In this document: piece by piece, positions 1-9,175 of the stretch
Layout: each line of letters begins with the position of its first letter
How positions within the stretch are numbered: the first letter of the stretch is position 1
NCBI RefSeq assembly: GCF_002029255.1
Contig: NZ_MZGT01000030.1
Location: forward strand, 1 to 61,609
Length of the DNA: 61,609 nucleotides
Direction of reading: 5' to 3'
DNA from: Clostridium chromiireducens
Lineage (GTDB): Bacteria > Bacillota > Clostridia > Clostridiales > Clostridiaceae
Notes under the pieces: model-generated
What the model was told of the DNA's origin: nothing
The model's database searches: none
What the model saw: only the letters and a program-made list of their open reading frames with translations
Position numbers and translations under genes: made by a program

Positions 1-571
1 ATATAATATTTACTGATTCTTCATCTACATACATATCCCCATATTCATTACAAATCAGTATTTTATCTAAAACCAAGCTTTGCGTTATCTCTACGAACCC
101 ATAATTGAATAAACCTTCTTTAAATGAAATATAATAATACACTTCATTATATTTCATCAAAATCTTAGCAGTGAAATTCTTATTTTTTAAAATACTAACC
201 AAAATTTCCTTTATTAAAAATTGAATAGGTTTTATTTCAATATTTTTTGCACCTTCCACTAATTTACCAATTCTTTTAGCACCTCGTATAGAATATATAG
301 AAATGACCTTATTCTTCTTAGTCAGCATATAGTCGTATAATAGATCACCATTCTGTGGAAAATCACTAGCAATTTTTAAAATTATGAAATCGTATATTTT
401 ACGTTTCCTAATTTTATAAATAAACTGCTTCACACAAAGCTCCTCCTCAAGTACTATTATTTTGATATTATTTTTTATAATACATTTAATTTCATTAATT
501 TTATCAAAATTATACTCCTCTCCCTCCAATATAAATGAATTTCTTTTAATAAGAACTATAGATTTTTTCAT
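1..571 (-). CDS. Unrecognised protein at the end of the pilus-like operon (3' end outside window)
   Basis: The minus strand is open from an ATG at 571 to the left edge, giving at least 190 residues beginning MKKSIVLIKRNSFI. A GAGGGG ribosome site lies about 7 bases before the ATG. The protein is rich in Lys, Ile and Asn and has no clear signal peptide, membrane segment or motif I recognise. It starts 57 bases after the last prepilin-like gene, in the same direction, so it is probably the last or next gene of the pilus operon. By position it could be an accessory assembly protein (PilM/GspL-like), but I cannot show this from the residues. Confidence 0.7.
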   Translation of the reverse strand, partial: MKKSIVLIKRNSFILEGEEYNFDKINEIKCIIKNNIKIIVLEEELCVKQFIYKIRKRKIYDFIILKIASDFPQNGDLLYDYMLTKKNKVISIYSIRGAKRIGKLVEGAKNIEIKPIQFLIKEILVSILKNKNFTAKILMKYNEVYYYISFKEGLFNYGFVEITQSLVLDKILICNEYGDMYVDEESVNII

Positions 572-627
572 TCAAAACTTTCCCCTCGAAGCGAAATATA
601 TTTATATAATCACCACATTTGATAACT

Positions 628-1071
628 TTATTCATTACTATCTTGAAAGCTATATGTTGGAATTAATATTGCTGTATCATTCTCAAAATTATATATAATC
701 TCTCTTGTTCTAATAACATTGTTTAAATTCTTTGTGATTAGAAATAATTTATTATTACTTTTATAGTATTTTAGTGTACTGTTATCAATTTTTCTTTCAA
801 AATCTTCCGAAAATAATTCTATGCTGTTACTTTCTCCATCAATGGAATCTTTCACATTTTCTTTTATTTCCCTATTTATATTTTTCATGTAATTGAAAAG
901 AATTTCTTCTTCACTCTTACTTATATCGTAAATATCTTTATCGAATGAGTATAAATTACATAACTCAACATTATTTCGTATCATATTATACATAAAACTT
1001 CCTAGAAGGCTCATTAACGATAAAATTACTATAGCACTAATCAAAACGGTGCCTTCCTTTTTTATATGCAT
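628..1071 (-). CDS. Prepilin-like small membrane protein (ComGG/GspK/PilX position)
   Basis: 147 residues. The start is a short basic leader (MHIKKEG) followed at once by a hydrophobic stretch of about 20 residues (TVLISAIVILSLMSLLGSFM), the arrangement of type IV prepilins with cleavage expected after Gly7. The usual Glu at +5 of the mature protein is absent, as in some minor pseudopilins. The rest is charged and hydrophilic. The start overlaps the preceding gene by 10 bases and has AAGGA 9 bases upstream. It is the fourth prepilin-like gene in the operon, so a minor tip-type pilin is the likely role. The family call rests on leader and position only. Confidence 0.6.
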   Translation of the reverse strand: MHIKKEGTVLISAIVILSLMSLLGSFMYNMIRNNVELCNLYSFDKDIYDISKSEEEILFNYMKNINREIKENVKDSIDGESNSIELFSEDFERKIDNSTLKYYKSNNKLFLITKNLNNVIRTREIIYNFENDTAILIPTYSFQDSNE

Positions 1072-1526
1072 CTAATGAATTCCTTCCCATCTTTATCATA
1101 TATTCTAAAATATATTAAATTTCCCTTTTTCCTTATTTCAAGTCTATCAATATCTTCTAGCATGGTATTTATTGTTTGAGTAACATTATTTCTTGTATAT
1201 TTAACAAGAATCTTACCATCATAAGACTTAATAGTTTTATCTAAATTATTAGATTTATTATCATTTGAAAATGTAACATAATTTTTATCTACAATTATTT
1301 TTTGAAGCCCACCTTCTGAAATAATGTTATCAAGGTTTATAAAAAAATTTTGATAGTTATTGTACTTAATAGTCAATTGAGTTATTTCTATATAATTCTT
1401 ATACATTGATACAAATATATCAATTCCTTCAAGTAAAATTACAGTTGTCAAAAAAATATATACTAAAGATTCTATAATAGTGAATGCTTTCGTTTTTCTA
1501 TTTTTATTATTATCTTTGTATTTCAT
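1062..1526 (-). CDS. Prepilin-like minor pilin (ComGF/GspJ type)
   Basis: 154 residues from the ATG at 1526. An in-frame extension to 1595 is possible, but its N-terminus would lie inside the previous gene and push the leader inward. The leader KTKAFTIIES is a class III prepilin signal with Ala instead of Gly before the Phe, and Glu at +5, followed by a hydrophobic helix. The C-terminal half contains a beta-rich stretch with KKGNLIYFRIYDKDG, as in PulJ/ComGF-like proteins. The GGTGG directly before the ATG is too close for an ideal ribosome site, so translational coupling to the overlapping upstream gene is likely. Confidence 0.65.
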   Translation of the reverse strand: MKYKDNNKNRKTKAFTIIESLVYIFLTTVILLEGIDIFVSMYKNYIEITQLTIKYNNYQNFFINLDNIISEGGLQKIIVDKNYVTFSNDNKSNNLDKTIKSYDGKILVKYTRNNVTQTINTMLEDIDRLEIRKKGNLIYFRIYDKDGKEFIRCI

Positions 1527-1947
1527 CCATCCACCAACTTTTAGTAAATTCTTTCTCAATGCTTGTTTCAATCTCATCGTTTCTAATATTAGCAACTATT
1601 TTTAATTTTAGACCAATTTCCTCATCACTAACTTTACTTATCCAAATCTCCTCTCCATTTTCGAGATTTTCTACATTACTACTAAGTAACTTTGTCGAAA
1701 AATCTCTATTATACCTAAATCCTATTTGTCCATTCTCTAACATTTTCTCTATTTCCTCAGATGATATATTATATTTAAATTCATTTATTAAATTAGCTAC
1801 GGCTCTATTCGCTTCTTCACAAAGAATCCTCTCTTTTAAAATCTTGGAGTTTTGCATACAAGCACTAACAATAAATGTTGTAGTTAATGATAAAATCATG
1901 ATTGAAGCTATAGCTTCAACAATTATACTGCCTTGTTTCTTCATCAA
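1510..1947 (-). CDS. Prepilin-like minor pilin (PilV/ComGE type)
   Basis: 145 residues. MMKKQGSIIVEAIASIMIL is a prepilin leader: basic start, Gly before the cleavage point, Glu at +5, then a membrane helix. The remainder is hydrophilic with several Glu-rich helices. The start overlaps the previous stop as ATGA at 1944-1947, so the two are probably translationally coupled. Together with its neighbours it would form the minor part of a type IV pilus, competence pseudopilus or type II secretion pseudopilus. I cannot tell which from sequence alone; no major ComGC/GspG-type pilin with a recognisable long C-terminal region is visible in this operon. Confidence 0.65.
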   Translation of the reverse strand: MMKKQGSIIVEAIASIMILSLTTTFIVSACMQNSKILKERILCEEANRAVANLINEFKYNISSEEIEKMLENGQIGFRYNRDFSTKLLSSNVENLENGEEIWISKVSDEEIGLKLKIVANIRNDEIETSIEKEFTKSWWMDEIQR

Positions 1948-2387
1948 ATCGCACCATTCTTAATAACAATAAAATCAACTCCGACACCAATTGTTATATC
2001 TTGTCTATCACCATTCTTATCTTTAATTTTTATTGTACAACCTTTGGATATCTTACCTTCAGGAGTAACTAGCACACTAATATCCTCACTAATTATCTGA
2101 ATACCTTCAGGTAGATTAATAATCTTTTCTATTGCATCCCATCCTTCGATAAAGCGAATTTCATTTTTATTTGCTTTTATAGTAACTTTACCATACTTAT
2201 TTTTTTCTCTACAAATAGCTTTTCCATATGACAGTAAATTTTGTATTTCATAAGTATACTCTGTGTAATTTATATCAAGATATAAATTACTACTCCATTT
2301 ACTTAATGATATTCCTATACCAAATAATATAATTAAAATAAATATACATATTATTGTTTCTAACAAAGTAAAGCCTCTTTTTTTCAT
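1944..2387 (-). CDS. Type IV prepilin / pseudopilin (GspH-like)
   Basis: 147 residues. MKKRGFTLLETIICIFILIIL is a textbook class III prepilin leader: Gly-Phe cleavage site, Glu at +5, N-terminal hydrophobic helix. The C-terminal half has the beta-strand-rich character of GspH/FimT pseudopilins (VTIKANKNEIRF, then TPEGKISKGCTIKIKDKNG). It follows the GspF-like gene directly, with the start at the last base of that gene. The order ATPase, membrane platform, string of pilins is that of comG and type II secretion operons. Processing would need a prepilin peptidase encoded elsewhere. Confidence 0.8.
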   Translation of the reverse strand: MKKRGFTLLETIICIFILIILFGIGISLSKWSSNLYLDINYTEYTYEIQNLLSYGKAICREKNKYGKVTIKANKNEIRFIEGWDAIEKIINLPEGIQIISEDISVLVTPEGKISKGCTIKIKDKNGDRQDITIGVGVDFIVIKNGAI

Positions 2388-3529
2388 TATCTAATTCCAC
2401 TTTTCAAGCTACCAAATAACGGTAAAATAAAATCTGCAAGAAAAAATGCAATAAAACTAGCCATTATTATTACAAAGGTAGGACTAATAAGTCTTAGGTA
2501 TTTTTTTATTTGTTCATTCAAATTATATTCTAAATTATTTGATAATTCCTTAAATCCTTCTTCAATTGTTCCGCTCTCCTCCCTTAATCTCACTATCGCT
2601 ATAGTATATTTAGAAAAAATACCTGTTTTCTCTAACGATTCTGTTAATGTACTCCCTCCCAAAATGCATGTATTAATTTCTTTTATTTTACTTTTTAAAA
2701 AATTGATATTTATACTTTTCTCACAATACTCAAGTGAATATGAAATATTTATTCCTGTACTTGTTATTATAGAGAAAAGTAGGATCATGATATATTCAAA
2801 AACTAATTTTACAATCTTTATTTTAATAAATTTCTCTGCATTTAATTGTTTTAAAAAACACTTTAAGAAAATAATTATTGCTATTATCCAAGAGATTGCT
2901 GATATTGATATAAATATCAAATTGCTTTTTACTATATTATAAATACCATATACAAATTTGCAGTTTGCTGGCAATTCAATATTCATCGATTTATATATCT
3001 CGCAAAAGTTTGGAACAATTATACTTATCAGAAATATTCCAAGAACTATCATTGATAAGAGAATGAATAGTGGGTAAGCACTTGCATTCCTAATTTCCCT
3101 TTTAATAAAAGTAGATTTATCATAATAAACCTTCAAACCTATTAATACCTCATATAATTTCCCCGTATTTTCGCCGATAGAAATTATCCCCGTAAAAAAC
3201 TCAGGATATAATTCCTTGTATTCTGCAAATGCCTGTGATAGGGATTTTCCTTTTTTTACACTATCCAGTATGTTTACTAAGCTGCTTTTATATATTTTAT
3301 TGGACAAGACATCAGCAACTAATTCTATTGCAGAAGTTATAGATATTCCATCTTTATAAATCTGAGCTAAACTTCCTGCCACTAATGATAACTGTCTCTC
3401 ATCGACCTTATTTTTAATTAAAAATCCTATTCTTAAACCACTGTTCTTTTTATTTTTAAAACTGTCATAAGAATTTGTATAACGTTCATATTCTTTATCT
3501 TGACTTTGCCCATTTCTTTTATTATGCAT
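2387..3529 (-). CDS. Type II secretion / type IV pilus inner-membrane platform protein (GspF/PilC/ComGB)
   Basis: 380 residues, close to the family's usual 340-400. It has the duplicated GspF domain: a first cytoplasmic helical domain (about residues 40-160, with SLAGSLAQIYKDGISI, GKSLSQAF and FTGIISIGENTGKL), a pair of central membrane segments, then a second copy (LEYCEKSININFLKSKIKE, TLTESLEKTGIFSKYTI, VRLREESGTIEEGF) and a C-terminal membrane segment ending FLADFILPLFGSLKSGIR. It anchors the ATPase to the membrane and passes pilin subunits into the filament. It overlaps the ATPase gene by 8 bases and has a GGGAGAAGGG ribosome site inside that gene. Confidence 0.9.
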   Translation of the reverse strand: MHNKRNGQSQDKEYERYTNSYDSFKNKKNSGLRIGFLIKNKVDERQLSLVAGSLAQIYKDGISITSAIELVADVLSNKIYKSSLVNILDSVKKGKSLSQAFAEYKELYPEFFTGIISIGENTGKLYEVLIGLKVYYDKSTFIKREIRNASAYPLFILLSMIVLGIFLISIIVPNFCEIYKSMNIELPANCKFVYGIYNIVKSNLIFISISAISWIIAIIIFLKCFLKQLNAEKFIKIKIVKLVFEYIMILLFSIITSTGINISYSLEYCEKSININFLKSKIKEINTCILGGSTLTESLEKTGIFSKYTIAIVRLREESGTIEEGFKELSNNLEYNLNEQIKKYLRLISPTFVIIMASFIAFFLADFILPLFGSLKSGIR

Positions 3530-4853
3530 TTAGCCCTTCTCCCTCAATAAATTCTTCAAAATCAATTTGAGATATTTTTCCTTCACATAATAGTCGCTCT
3601 AAATCATATTTCATATTAATGTTTGACAAATAATTTCTATCCATATACAACTCATCAATCTTCTTTTTTTCTTCCTCTTGCAAAAAGTAAACTGCACTTA
3701 CTATTTCCCTACTTGAATACCCAGAATAATTGCATGCTTTACATCCACATTTCCTATATACTATTTTAGTATTTGCAGAGTTTTCGTAATCTACAGTTTT
3801 ACATTTGTCACATAATATCTTTACCAATCTTTGTGAGATAATCCCAACTAAAGCATCACTTATCAGATATGGTTTTATTCCCATGTTTTCCAATCTTATA
3901 TACGCTTCCCTAGCAGATTTACAATGAATTGTACTATATACCTTATGACCTGTAATCGATGCACGAACTGCCATATTGGCCGTCTCTTCATCTCTAATCT
4001 CTCCAATCATAATTACATCTGGATCTTGTCTTAATATACTCCTAAGCCCATTTGAAAAATCTATATTCAACTTTTTATTTAAGCTCATTTGGTTAATATT
4101 TGGCATTACGATTTCAACTGGGTCTTCAAGAGTCGTAATATTTAGAGATTTTGAATCTATCTCATTTAAAATTGTATAGAGCGTTGTACTTTTTCCAGAT
4201 CCAGTCGGCCCACAAGTTAAAATCAATCCATTCTTCAAAGATATTATTTTTCTTATTATCTTAATTTGACCTTCAGAAAACCCCAAATCTTCTAATCTAT
4301 AACTAAGATTTTCACAATATAGAATTCTTATTACTAATTTTTCACCATATACTACTGGTATAGATGATATCCTTAAATCATATTTCAAATCATTATAGTC
4401 AACTATTATTTTTCCATCTTGAGGTCTCCTCTTTTCAGTTATGTCCATATTGGCTTTAATCTTTATCCTTGATACTAAGCTTGTATATTCATTGAAATCA
4501 ATTTTATGAACTACAACTAAACTCCCATTAATCCTATATCTAACATAAATACAATTTCCTTGAGGCTCAAAATGAATATCACTCGCTTTCTTATCAATTG
4601 CATTAAAAATTATTACATCTTGTAAATCTCTATTTTCTTCACCAAAAATTATGTTCTTCAAATGTTCGTAATTACTTTCTTCAATTTTTACAACTCTTAC
4701 ATTTTTATTGTAAATAAATTTTAAATAATCATTTGCTTCTTGAGAATCCTCGATGGACAAAACAATTATGCTGTTAGCATCTTCCCCAATAGGAACAATC
4801 TTGTACTTTTCACATATTTCTCTTTTCAAGCTTTTAGCTATCTTTAAATCCAC
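3522..4853 (-). CDS. Pilus/secretion assembly ATPase (GspE/PilB/ComGA)
   Basis: 443 residues with all hallmarks of the GspE family: Walker A GPTGSGKST (about 215-223), Asp box TLEDPVEI, Walker B RQDPDVIMIGEIRDEETA, His box GHKVYSTIH, and a C-terminal four-cysteine zinc site (CDKC about 355, then CGCKAC). It powers assembly of the pilins encoded downstream. The start used is GTG 4853, which has a weak ribosome site. The reading frame is open further upstream (EYKIEDVDLKIA..., resembling the usual GspE N-terminus), and a good AGAGGTG box stands before an ATT codon at 4877, so the true start may be that codon. It heads the operon. Confidence 0.92.
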   Translation of the reverse strand: MDLKIAKSLKREICEKYKIVPIGEDANSIIVLSIEDSQEANDYLKFIYNKNVRVVKIEESNYEHLKNIIFGEENRDLQDVIIFNAIDKKASDIHFEPQGNCIYVRYRINGSLVVVHKIDFNEYTSLVSRIKIKANMDITEKRRPQDGKIIVDYNDLKYDLRISSIPVVYGEKLVIRILYCENLSYRLEDLGFSEGQIKIIRKIISLKNGLILTCGPTGSGKSTTLYTILNEIDSKSLNITTLEDPVEIVMPNINQMSLNKKLNIDFSNGLRSILRQDPDVIMIGEIRDEETANMAVRASITGHKVYSTIHCKSAREAYIRLENMGIKPYLISDALVGIISQRLVKILCDKCKTVDYENSANTKIVYRKCGCKACNYSGYSSREIVSAVYFLQEEEKKKIDELYMDRNYLSNINMKYDLERLLCEGKISQIDFEEFIEGEGLNA

Positions 4854-5052
4854 ATCTTCAATCTTGTACTCTTTAATTTTAGGATCACCTCTTAATATAG
4901 AAATTTGTTTATAGAAAAAGTCTAGACGTAAAAACTAATATTTATTCATGTACAGTAAACTTTTTCACTTTTTAGTAATTTAGTACTTGAAATCCCTTAA
5001 TACAAAATTCAAAAAAATATATAACCGTTTAACTTTATTAACATAAACCCAA

Positions 5053-5091
5053 AAGAGGATAATCATGCATTAACTACATGATTATCCTCTT
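5053..5091 (-). terminator. Rho-independent terminator of the lipoprotein gene
   Basis: A perfect 15-base inverted repeat (arms 5053-5067 and 5077-5091, 9-base loop) begins 7 bases after the lipoprotein stop. On the minus strand the stem is followed by TTTT, then GGG. This closes the dapF-lipoprotein unit and separates it from the pilus operon. Confidence 0.75.
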
Positions 5092-5097
5092 CTTTAA

Positions 5098-6108
5098 TTA
5101 AGTATTGTATTCTATGAATACATAATCTGTTGAATTTTTTGTAACTAAACTTATACTTCCATCTTTTGAATATGTATATATTTGTTCCTGTTTATCATTT
5201 AAACTATTAGTTCCTATAAATAAAATATTATTATTTTCATCTATAGCAATGCCCTTTTCAATTTTAACAATTGCCGGAAAATCAAACACTAACCTTTTGG
5301 GTTTGTTATCTCTAAGTTCGTATAATGAATTTACATTACCTGAAACTCTTCCAGTAAAATATATTTTTTCGTCACTTACTATTATGTCAGATAATTCTTC
5401 TATACTATCACTTAAAAATTTTACATCTTTTTTCTTCTTATCTATTGCCATTAACTTTTTGTTGTTCTCTAAAGTCAATTGTATGAACATTACATTATTA
5501 TCTGTTCCTTTTAGGAATGCTAAATATCCTTCTTTTATATTGTATAATAATTCTTCCTTATTTTCCTTTATATTGTAAGTAAATAATCCATTTATCCCAT
5601 CATCACTAATACCATAATACACTAAAGTATCAGAGTCATACCAATCATAAAGCGTGCCGGATATAGATACATTCGACTTCATCTCTATTTGTTTATTTTC
5701 TTTTGTTGTATCGAATATCTTCAACTTAAGTCCATTGTCATCAATAAAATACGATATATACTCTCCACCTTTTGATAATTTAAGTTCACTATGATTTTTA
5801 TCTTTTATTTCATTCTTATATCCATTATGAACTACGAAATTATTTCCTTCTTCCACATATACGTAACTTGATGTATCTTTGTCATAATCTAGTATCACAA
5901 CATTATCTTTTGTACTTTCATATTTACCATTTTCATAATTATATAATTTATAATTTCCATCTTCATTTTTAAGTACTGCCCCTGAATTTAATTTTATCTC
6001 CTCTGCTATACTAGGCTCTTTTCCTTTTTCAGATGAACACCCTAATATGAACAGAGGCAAGACAATGAAAGCTAAAATTCCCCACGACTTTCTTTTAGAT
6101 AGTTTCAT
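5098..6108 (-). CDS. Lipoprotein with beta-propeller-like repeats
   Basis: 336 residues. The N-terminus is a lipoprotein signal: basic MKLSKRK, hydrophobic stretch, then the lipobox LGC with Cys24 as the expected lipidation site. The body consists of repeated short beta-strand units (NYKLYNYENGKYES, EYISYFIDDNGLKLKIFD, DTLVYYGISDDGINGLFTY, EKIYFTGRVSGNVNSLYEL, NNILFIGTNSLN) that resemble WD40/TolB-like propeller blades. It would sit on the outer face of the cytoplasmic membrane. It follows dapF by 24 bases and probably shares its transcript. Function unknown; the propeller assignment is inference from the repeat pattern. Confidence 0.75.
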   Translation of the reverse strand: MKLSKRKSWGILAFIVLPLFILGCSSEKGKEPSIAEEIKLNSGAVLKNEDGNYKLYNYENGKYESTKDNVVILDYDKDTSSYVYVEEGNNFVVHNGYKNEIKDKNHSELKLSKGGEYISYFIDDNGLKLKIFDTTKENKQIEMKSNVSISGTLYDWYDSDTLVYYGISDDGINGLFTYNIKENKEELLYNIKEGYLAFLKGTDNNVMFIQLTLENNKKLMAIDKKKKDVKFLSDSIEELSDIIVSDEKIYFTGRVSGNVNSLYELRDNKPKRLVFDFPAIVKIEKGIAIDENNNILFIGTNSLNDKQEQIYTYSKDGSISLVTKNSTDYVFIEYNT

Positions 6109-6132
6109 TATTCTTCCCTCTTCTATGATTAT

Positions 6133-6960
6133 TTACAAAGATAATTTCCCCTCAAAGACCACTTCTGCTGGTCCTTTCATAAACACATCGTCTCCTAATA
6201 CTTCTATTACTAATTCTCCGCCTGGTGCCTTAACAAAAATTTCTTTATCTTTATGTACTAATCCAAGTTTTTTTGCTACCACAACTGAGGCACTACATCC
6301 AGTTCCACATGCAAGTGTTGCGCCCGCTCCACGTTCCCATGTATCTACTTTTATATGAGTTTCATCAATGATTTTAACAAAATTGACGTTACTACCTTCT
6401 CGAAATAAGTCAATCTTTTCTATTTTTGATCCATCTAAAATTACGTCATACTCTTTATCATTCTCAAAAATGATAGTGTGAGGCACTCCTAATAGTACAG
6501 TCGTCATATTATACGTTTTATCATCAACTGTAATGTCAGTCTTTATAATGCTTTCCATATTATTCAAAGGTATATCACGTCCATCATATGATGGTTTACC
6601 CATATATACTCTAACATATCTGACTTTTTCATTAGCAAGGATAATTTCAATATCCTTAACTCCATCTCCAGTTTCTACGGAAAATCTATCTCCATTGGCT
6701 ATATTATGTTCATAAACATATTTACCAAAACATCTTATTGCATTTCCACACATATTTGCTCTTGATCCATCAGCATTTATTATTACCATTTTTGCATTAG
6801 CTATCTCTGATTTCCTTACAATAACTAATCCATCAGCCCCAATTCCAAAATGTCTATCACAGAGTTTCTTTGCAAGTAAACACTCATCCTCTATCTCATT
6901 ATTAAAATCTTCAATAAATACAAAATCATTTCCTGCCCCTTGCATTTTATAAAAATTCAT
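6133..6960 (-). CDS. dapF: Diaminopimelate epimerase
   Basis: 275 residues, normal for the family. It interconverts LL- and meso-diaminopimelate in the lysine and peptidoglycan precursor pathway, in the cytoplasm. Both catalytic cysteines are present in their signatures: Cys71 in NMCGNAIRCFGKY and Cys218 in ACGTGCSASVV. Other conserved blocks are MQGAGNDFVFIE at the N-terminus, GADGLV and ERGAGAT. The ATG has a good GGAGG box about 8 bases upstream. It is divergent from rqcH, and the lipoprotein gene lies directly behind it. Confidence 0.97.
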   Translation of the reverse strand: MNFYKMQGAGNDFVFIEDFNNEIEDECLLAKKLCDRHFGIGADGLVIVRKSEIANAKMVIINADGSRANMCGNAIRCFGKYVYEHNIANGDRFSVETGDGVKDIEIILANEKVRYVRVYMGKPSYDGRDIPLNNMESIIKTDITVDDKTYNMTTVLLGVPHTIIFENDKEYDVILDGSKIEKIDLFREGSNVNFVKIIDETHIKVDTWERGAGATLACGTGCSASVVVAKKLGLVHKDKEIFVKAPGGELVIEVLGDDVFMKGPAEVVFEGKLSL

Positions 6961-7245
6961 TTCTATTCCTCCTACTTAGTTTAATAGTAAAACTTTTATT
7001 TTGTATATTTATAAGTACAGCATACCTTGGGCTTTATTTTCTTATTCATTAATAATAATATCACCAAGTTTAAATTATAACTTATTTAATCCATTTTCCA
7101 TATATATTTTTTATATTTTTTTATATTTTTTAGTAATTTTTTATGCATATCTTCCCATCCTATTAAAAACCTTAGTATCTTCTTCTATAAAAAATTTTTT
7201 TTACTGAAACTTCCAGCAATTTATTTCTTCATATTTGGCTAACAA

Positions 7246-7275
7246 TTGATAATTCTATAATTATGATGTTATACT
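7246..7275 (+). promoter_or_regulatory. Probable sigma-A promoter of rqcH
   Basis: TTGATA (7246-7251), an 18-base spacer and TATACT (7270-7275), 33 bases before the rqcH start, with AAAGGATGG as ribosome site. The rest of the 348-base gap between dapF and rqcH is AT-rich; I see no gene in it. Confidence 0.65.
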
Positions 7276-7308
7276 ATTGTTAGTTACACTAAGAAAGGAT
7301 GGCATAAC

Positions 7309-9042
7309 ATGGCATTAGATGGTATATACTTACACAGTTTAGTTAGTAATTTACAAGAATCAATTGTAAATTCAAAAATAGATAAAATAAATCAACCAGA
7401 AAAAGATGAAATAATTTTAACTTTAAGAAAAGAACGTAAAAACATTAAACTTTTAATTTCTGCATCTCCTCGGTTTGCTAGAATACATTTAACAAGTAGT
7501 GTTAAGGAAAATCCAATAAAGGCTCCAATGTACTTGATGGTTTTAAGAAAATATATACTTGGCGGCCGAATTACAAACGTAATTCAAAAAGATACTGATA
7601 GGATTTTAATTATTGAAATCGAGAATAGAGATGAACTTGGTTTTGATAGCATGTATTCTTTAATAATAGAACTCATGGGAAGACATTCCAATATTACCTT
7701 ACTTAGAAATAGAGATAATAAAGTTATGGAATCAATAAAACACATTACTCCAGATATAAATAGTTATAGAGTATTGTATCCTGGTGTTAATTTTGTTTAT
7801 CCTCCTTCATCTACTAAATTAGATCCTTTTTCTGTTTCTTATGAAGAATTATCTTCTTTTATAAGTAATAACTCTGTAGTTTTCGATCAAAAATTTTATT
7901 CTAATTGTTTTACCGGAATAAGTATGCTATTGTCTAATGAATTATATTATAACATTACAAAGGACAACAGCTCCCCAACTCAAGAAGAAATTTATGAAAA
8001 CATCAAAGATTTTAACAGTAACTTACGCAACAATATGTCATTTAATATCTATACAACTCAAACTGGTATCGTAAAGGATTTTTACTCTGTAAAATTACAA
8101 ACCCTCGAAAAAGAGTATGTTTCAATTCCTTATGAAGATCCTAATATTTTAATGGACGCTTTTTTTGAAAGAAAAGATAAACAAGATAGGTTACAAAATA
8201 AATCAACTGATTTACAAAAATTAATTAATACTAACATTGAAAGGTGTAATAAGAAAGTAAAAATATTAAACGAAACTCTTAAAGACTGTGCTGAAAAGGA
8301 ATCTTTTAAAATAAAAGGTGATCTTTTAACATCCTATATTTACACAATAAAAAAAGGTGATAGCGAATGTACCTTATTAAATTTTTACAACGAAAGTGAA
8401 GAGGAATATATAAAAGTTTCCTTAGATACAGCTAAAACACCATCTGAGAATATTCAATATTATTATAAAAAATATAATAAACTTAAGATATCAGAAGAAT
8501 ACGCAAAGGTTCAATTAGAAAAAGCTTCTGATGAAATTAATTATTTAAATTCTGTTTTTACTAACATACTTAATGCTGAAAGCTATAATGAAATAGATGA
8601 GATAAAAAATGAATTGACTGAAACTGGATACATACGATTTAGAAAGAATACTAAAAACACTAACAAAATAAAAGCTTCTAAACCACATCATTTTGTTTCT
8701 AGTGATGGAATTGATATATATGTTGGGAAAAATAACTTACAAAATGATTACTTAAGTTTAAAATTCGCTAATAAAAACCATCTTTGGTTACACGCAAAAG
8801 ATATTCCAGGATCCCATGTAATAGTTTGTGCATTTGATGTCCCAGATAAAACACTTGAGGAAGCAGCGATAATTGCAGGTTATTATAGTAAGGGAAAAAA
8901 TTCATCAAAATTGCCTGTAGATTATACAAAAGTAAAGGAATTAAAAAAACCAAATGGATCAAAGCCAGGTATGGTCATTTATCATACCAATAAAACTCTT
9001 ATAATTAATCCAAATGATTTTAGTAATATTCTTAATAATTAA
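7309..9042 (+). CDS. rqcH: NFACT-family ribosome quality control protein RqcH (fibronectin-binding A homologue)
   Basis: 577 residues. The NFACT-N domain opens with MALDGIYLHSLVSNLQ. The Asp97-Arg98 pair (TDRIL), which in Bacillus RqcH is needed for tRNA binding and alanine tailing, is at exactly that position. A helical coiled-coil middle (about 290-430) follows, then the NFACT-R/DUF814 domain with HLWLHAKDIPGSHVIV. The known role is to bind the obstructed 50S subunit and recruit tRNA-Ala to add C-terminal Ala tails to stalled chains; older annotation as a fibronectin-binding protein comes from surface studies. It is a single gene with its own promoter and terminator, divergent from dapF. 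Confidence 0.93.
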   Translation: MALDGIYLHSLVSNLQESIVNSKIDKINQPEKDEIILTLRKERKNIKLLISASPRFARIHLTSSVKENPIKAPMYLMVLRKYILGGRITNVIQKDTDRILIIEIENRDELGFDSMYSLIIELMGRHSNITLLRNRDNKVMESIKHITPDINSYRVLYPGVNFVYPPSSTKLDPFSVSYEELSSFISNNSVVFDQKFYSNCFTGISMLLSNELYYNITKDNSSPTQEEIYENIKDFNSNLRNNMSFNIYTTQTGIVKDFYSVKLQTLEKEYVSIPYEDPNILMDAFFERKDKQDRLQNKSTDLQKLINTNIERCNKKVKILNETLKDCAEKESFKIKGDLLTSYIYTIKKGDSECTLLNFYNESEEEYIKVSLDTAKTPSENIQYYYKKYNKLKISEEYAKVQLEKASDEINYLNSVFTNILNAESYNEIDEIKNELTETGYIRFRKNTKNTNKIKASKPHHFVSSDGIDIYVGKNNLQNDYLSLKFANKNHLWLHAKDIPGSHVIVCAFDVPDKTLEEAAIIAGYYSKGKNSSKLPVDYTKVKELKKPNGSKPGMVIYHTNKTLIINPNDFSNILNN

Positions 9043-9120
9043 TTTAATTAATAAATTCTTTACTTGTTTGAATTTTCACTAGAAATAAAAAATTATATTA
9101 ATAATCTTTAACTAAAAATT

Positions 9121-9157
9121 GAGGTTCAACTGTATGTTGATACCTCTTTTGTTTTAT
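9121..9157 (+). terminator. Rho-independent terminator of rqcH
   Basis: GAGGTTCAAC pairs with GTTGATACCTC around a 5-base loop, with one bulge, followed by TTTTGTTTTATTT. It lies 78 bases after the rqcH stop and before the convergent RpiR gene. Confidence 0.7.
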
Positions 9158-9175
9158 TTGAATACTTATTAAAAA

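Noticed and set aside
1484..1963. A 159-codon plus-strand frame over the pilin genes
   Set aside because: Opposite a clear prepilin leader on the minus strand; Ser/Leu/Ile-rich as typical for a mirror frame.
7001..7207. A 68-codon plus-strand frame in the dapF-rqcH gap
   Set aside because: Composition is Tyr/Ile/Phe-rich as expected from AT-rich non-coding DNA, and no ribosome site is seen.
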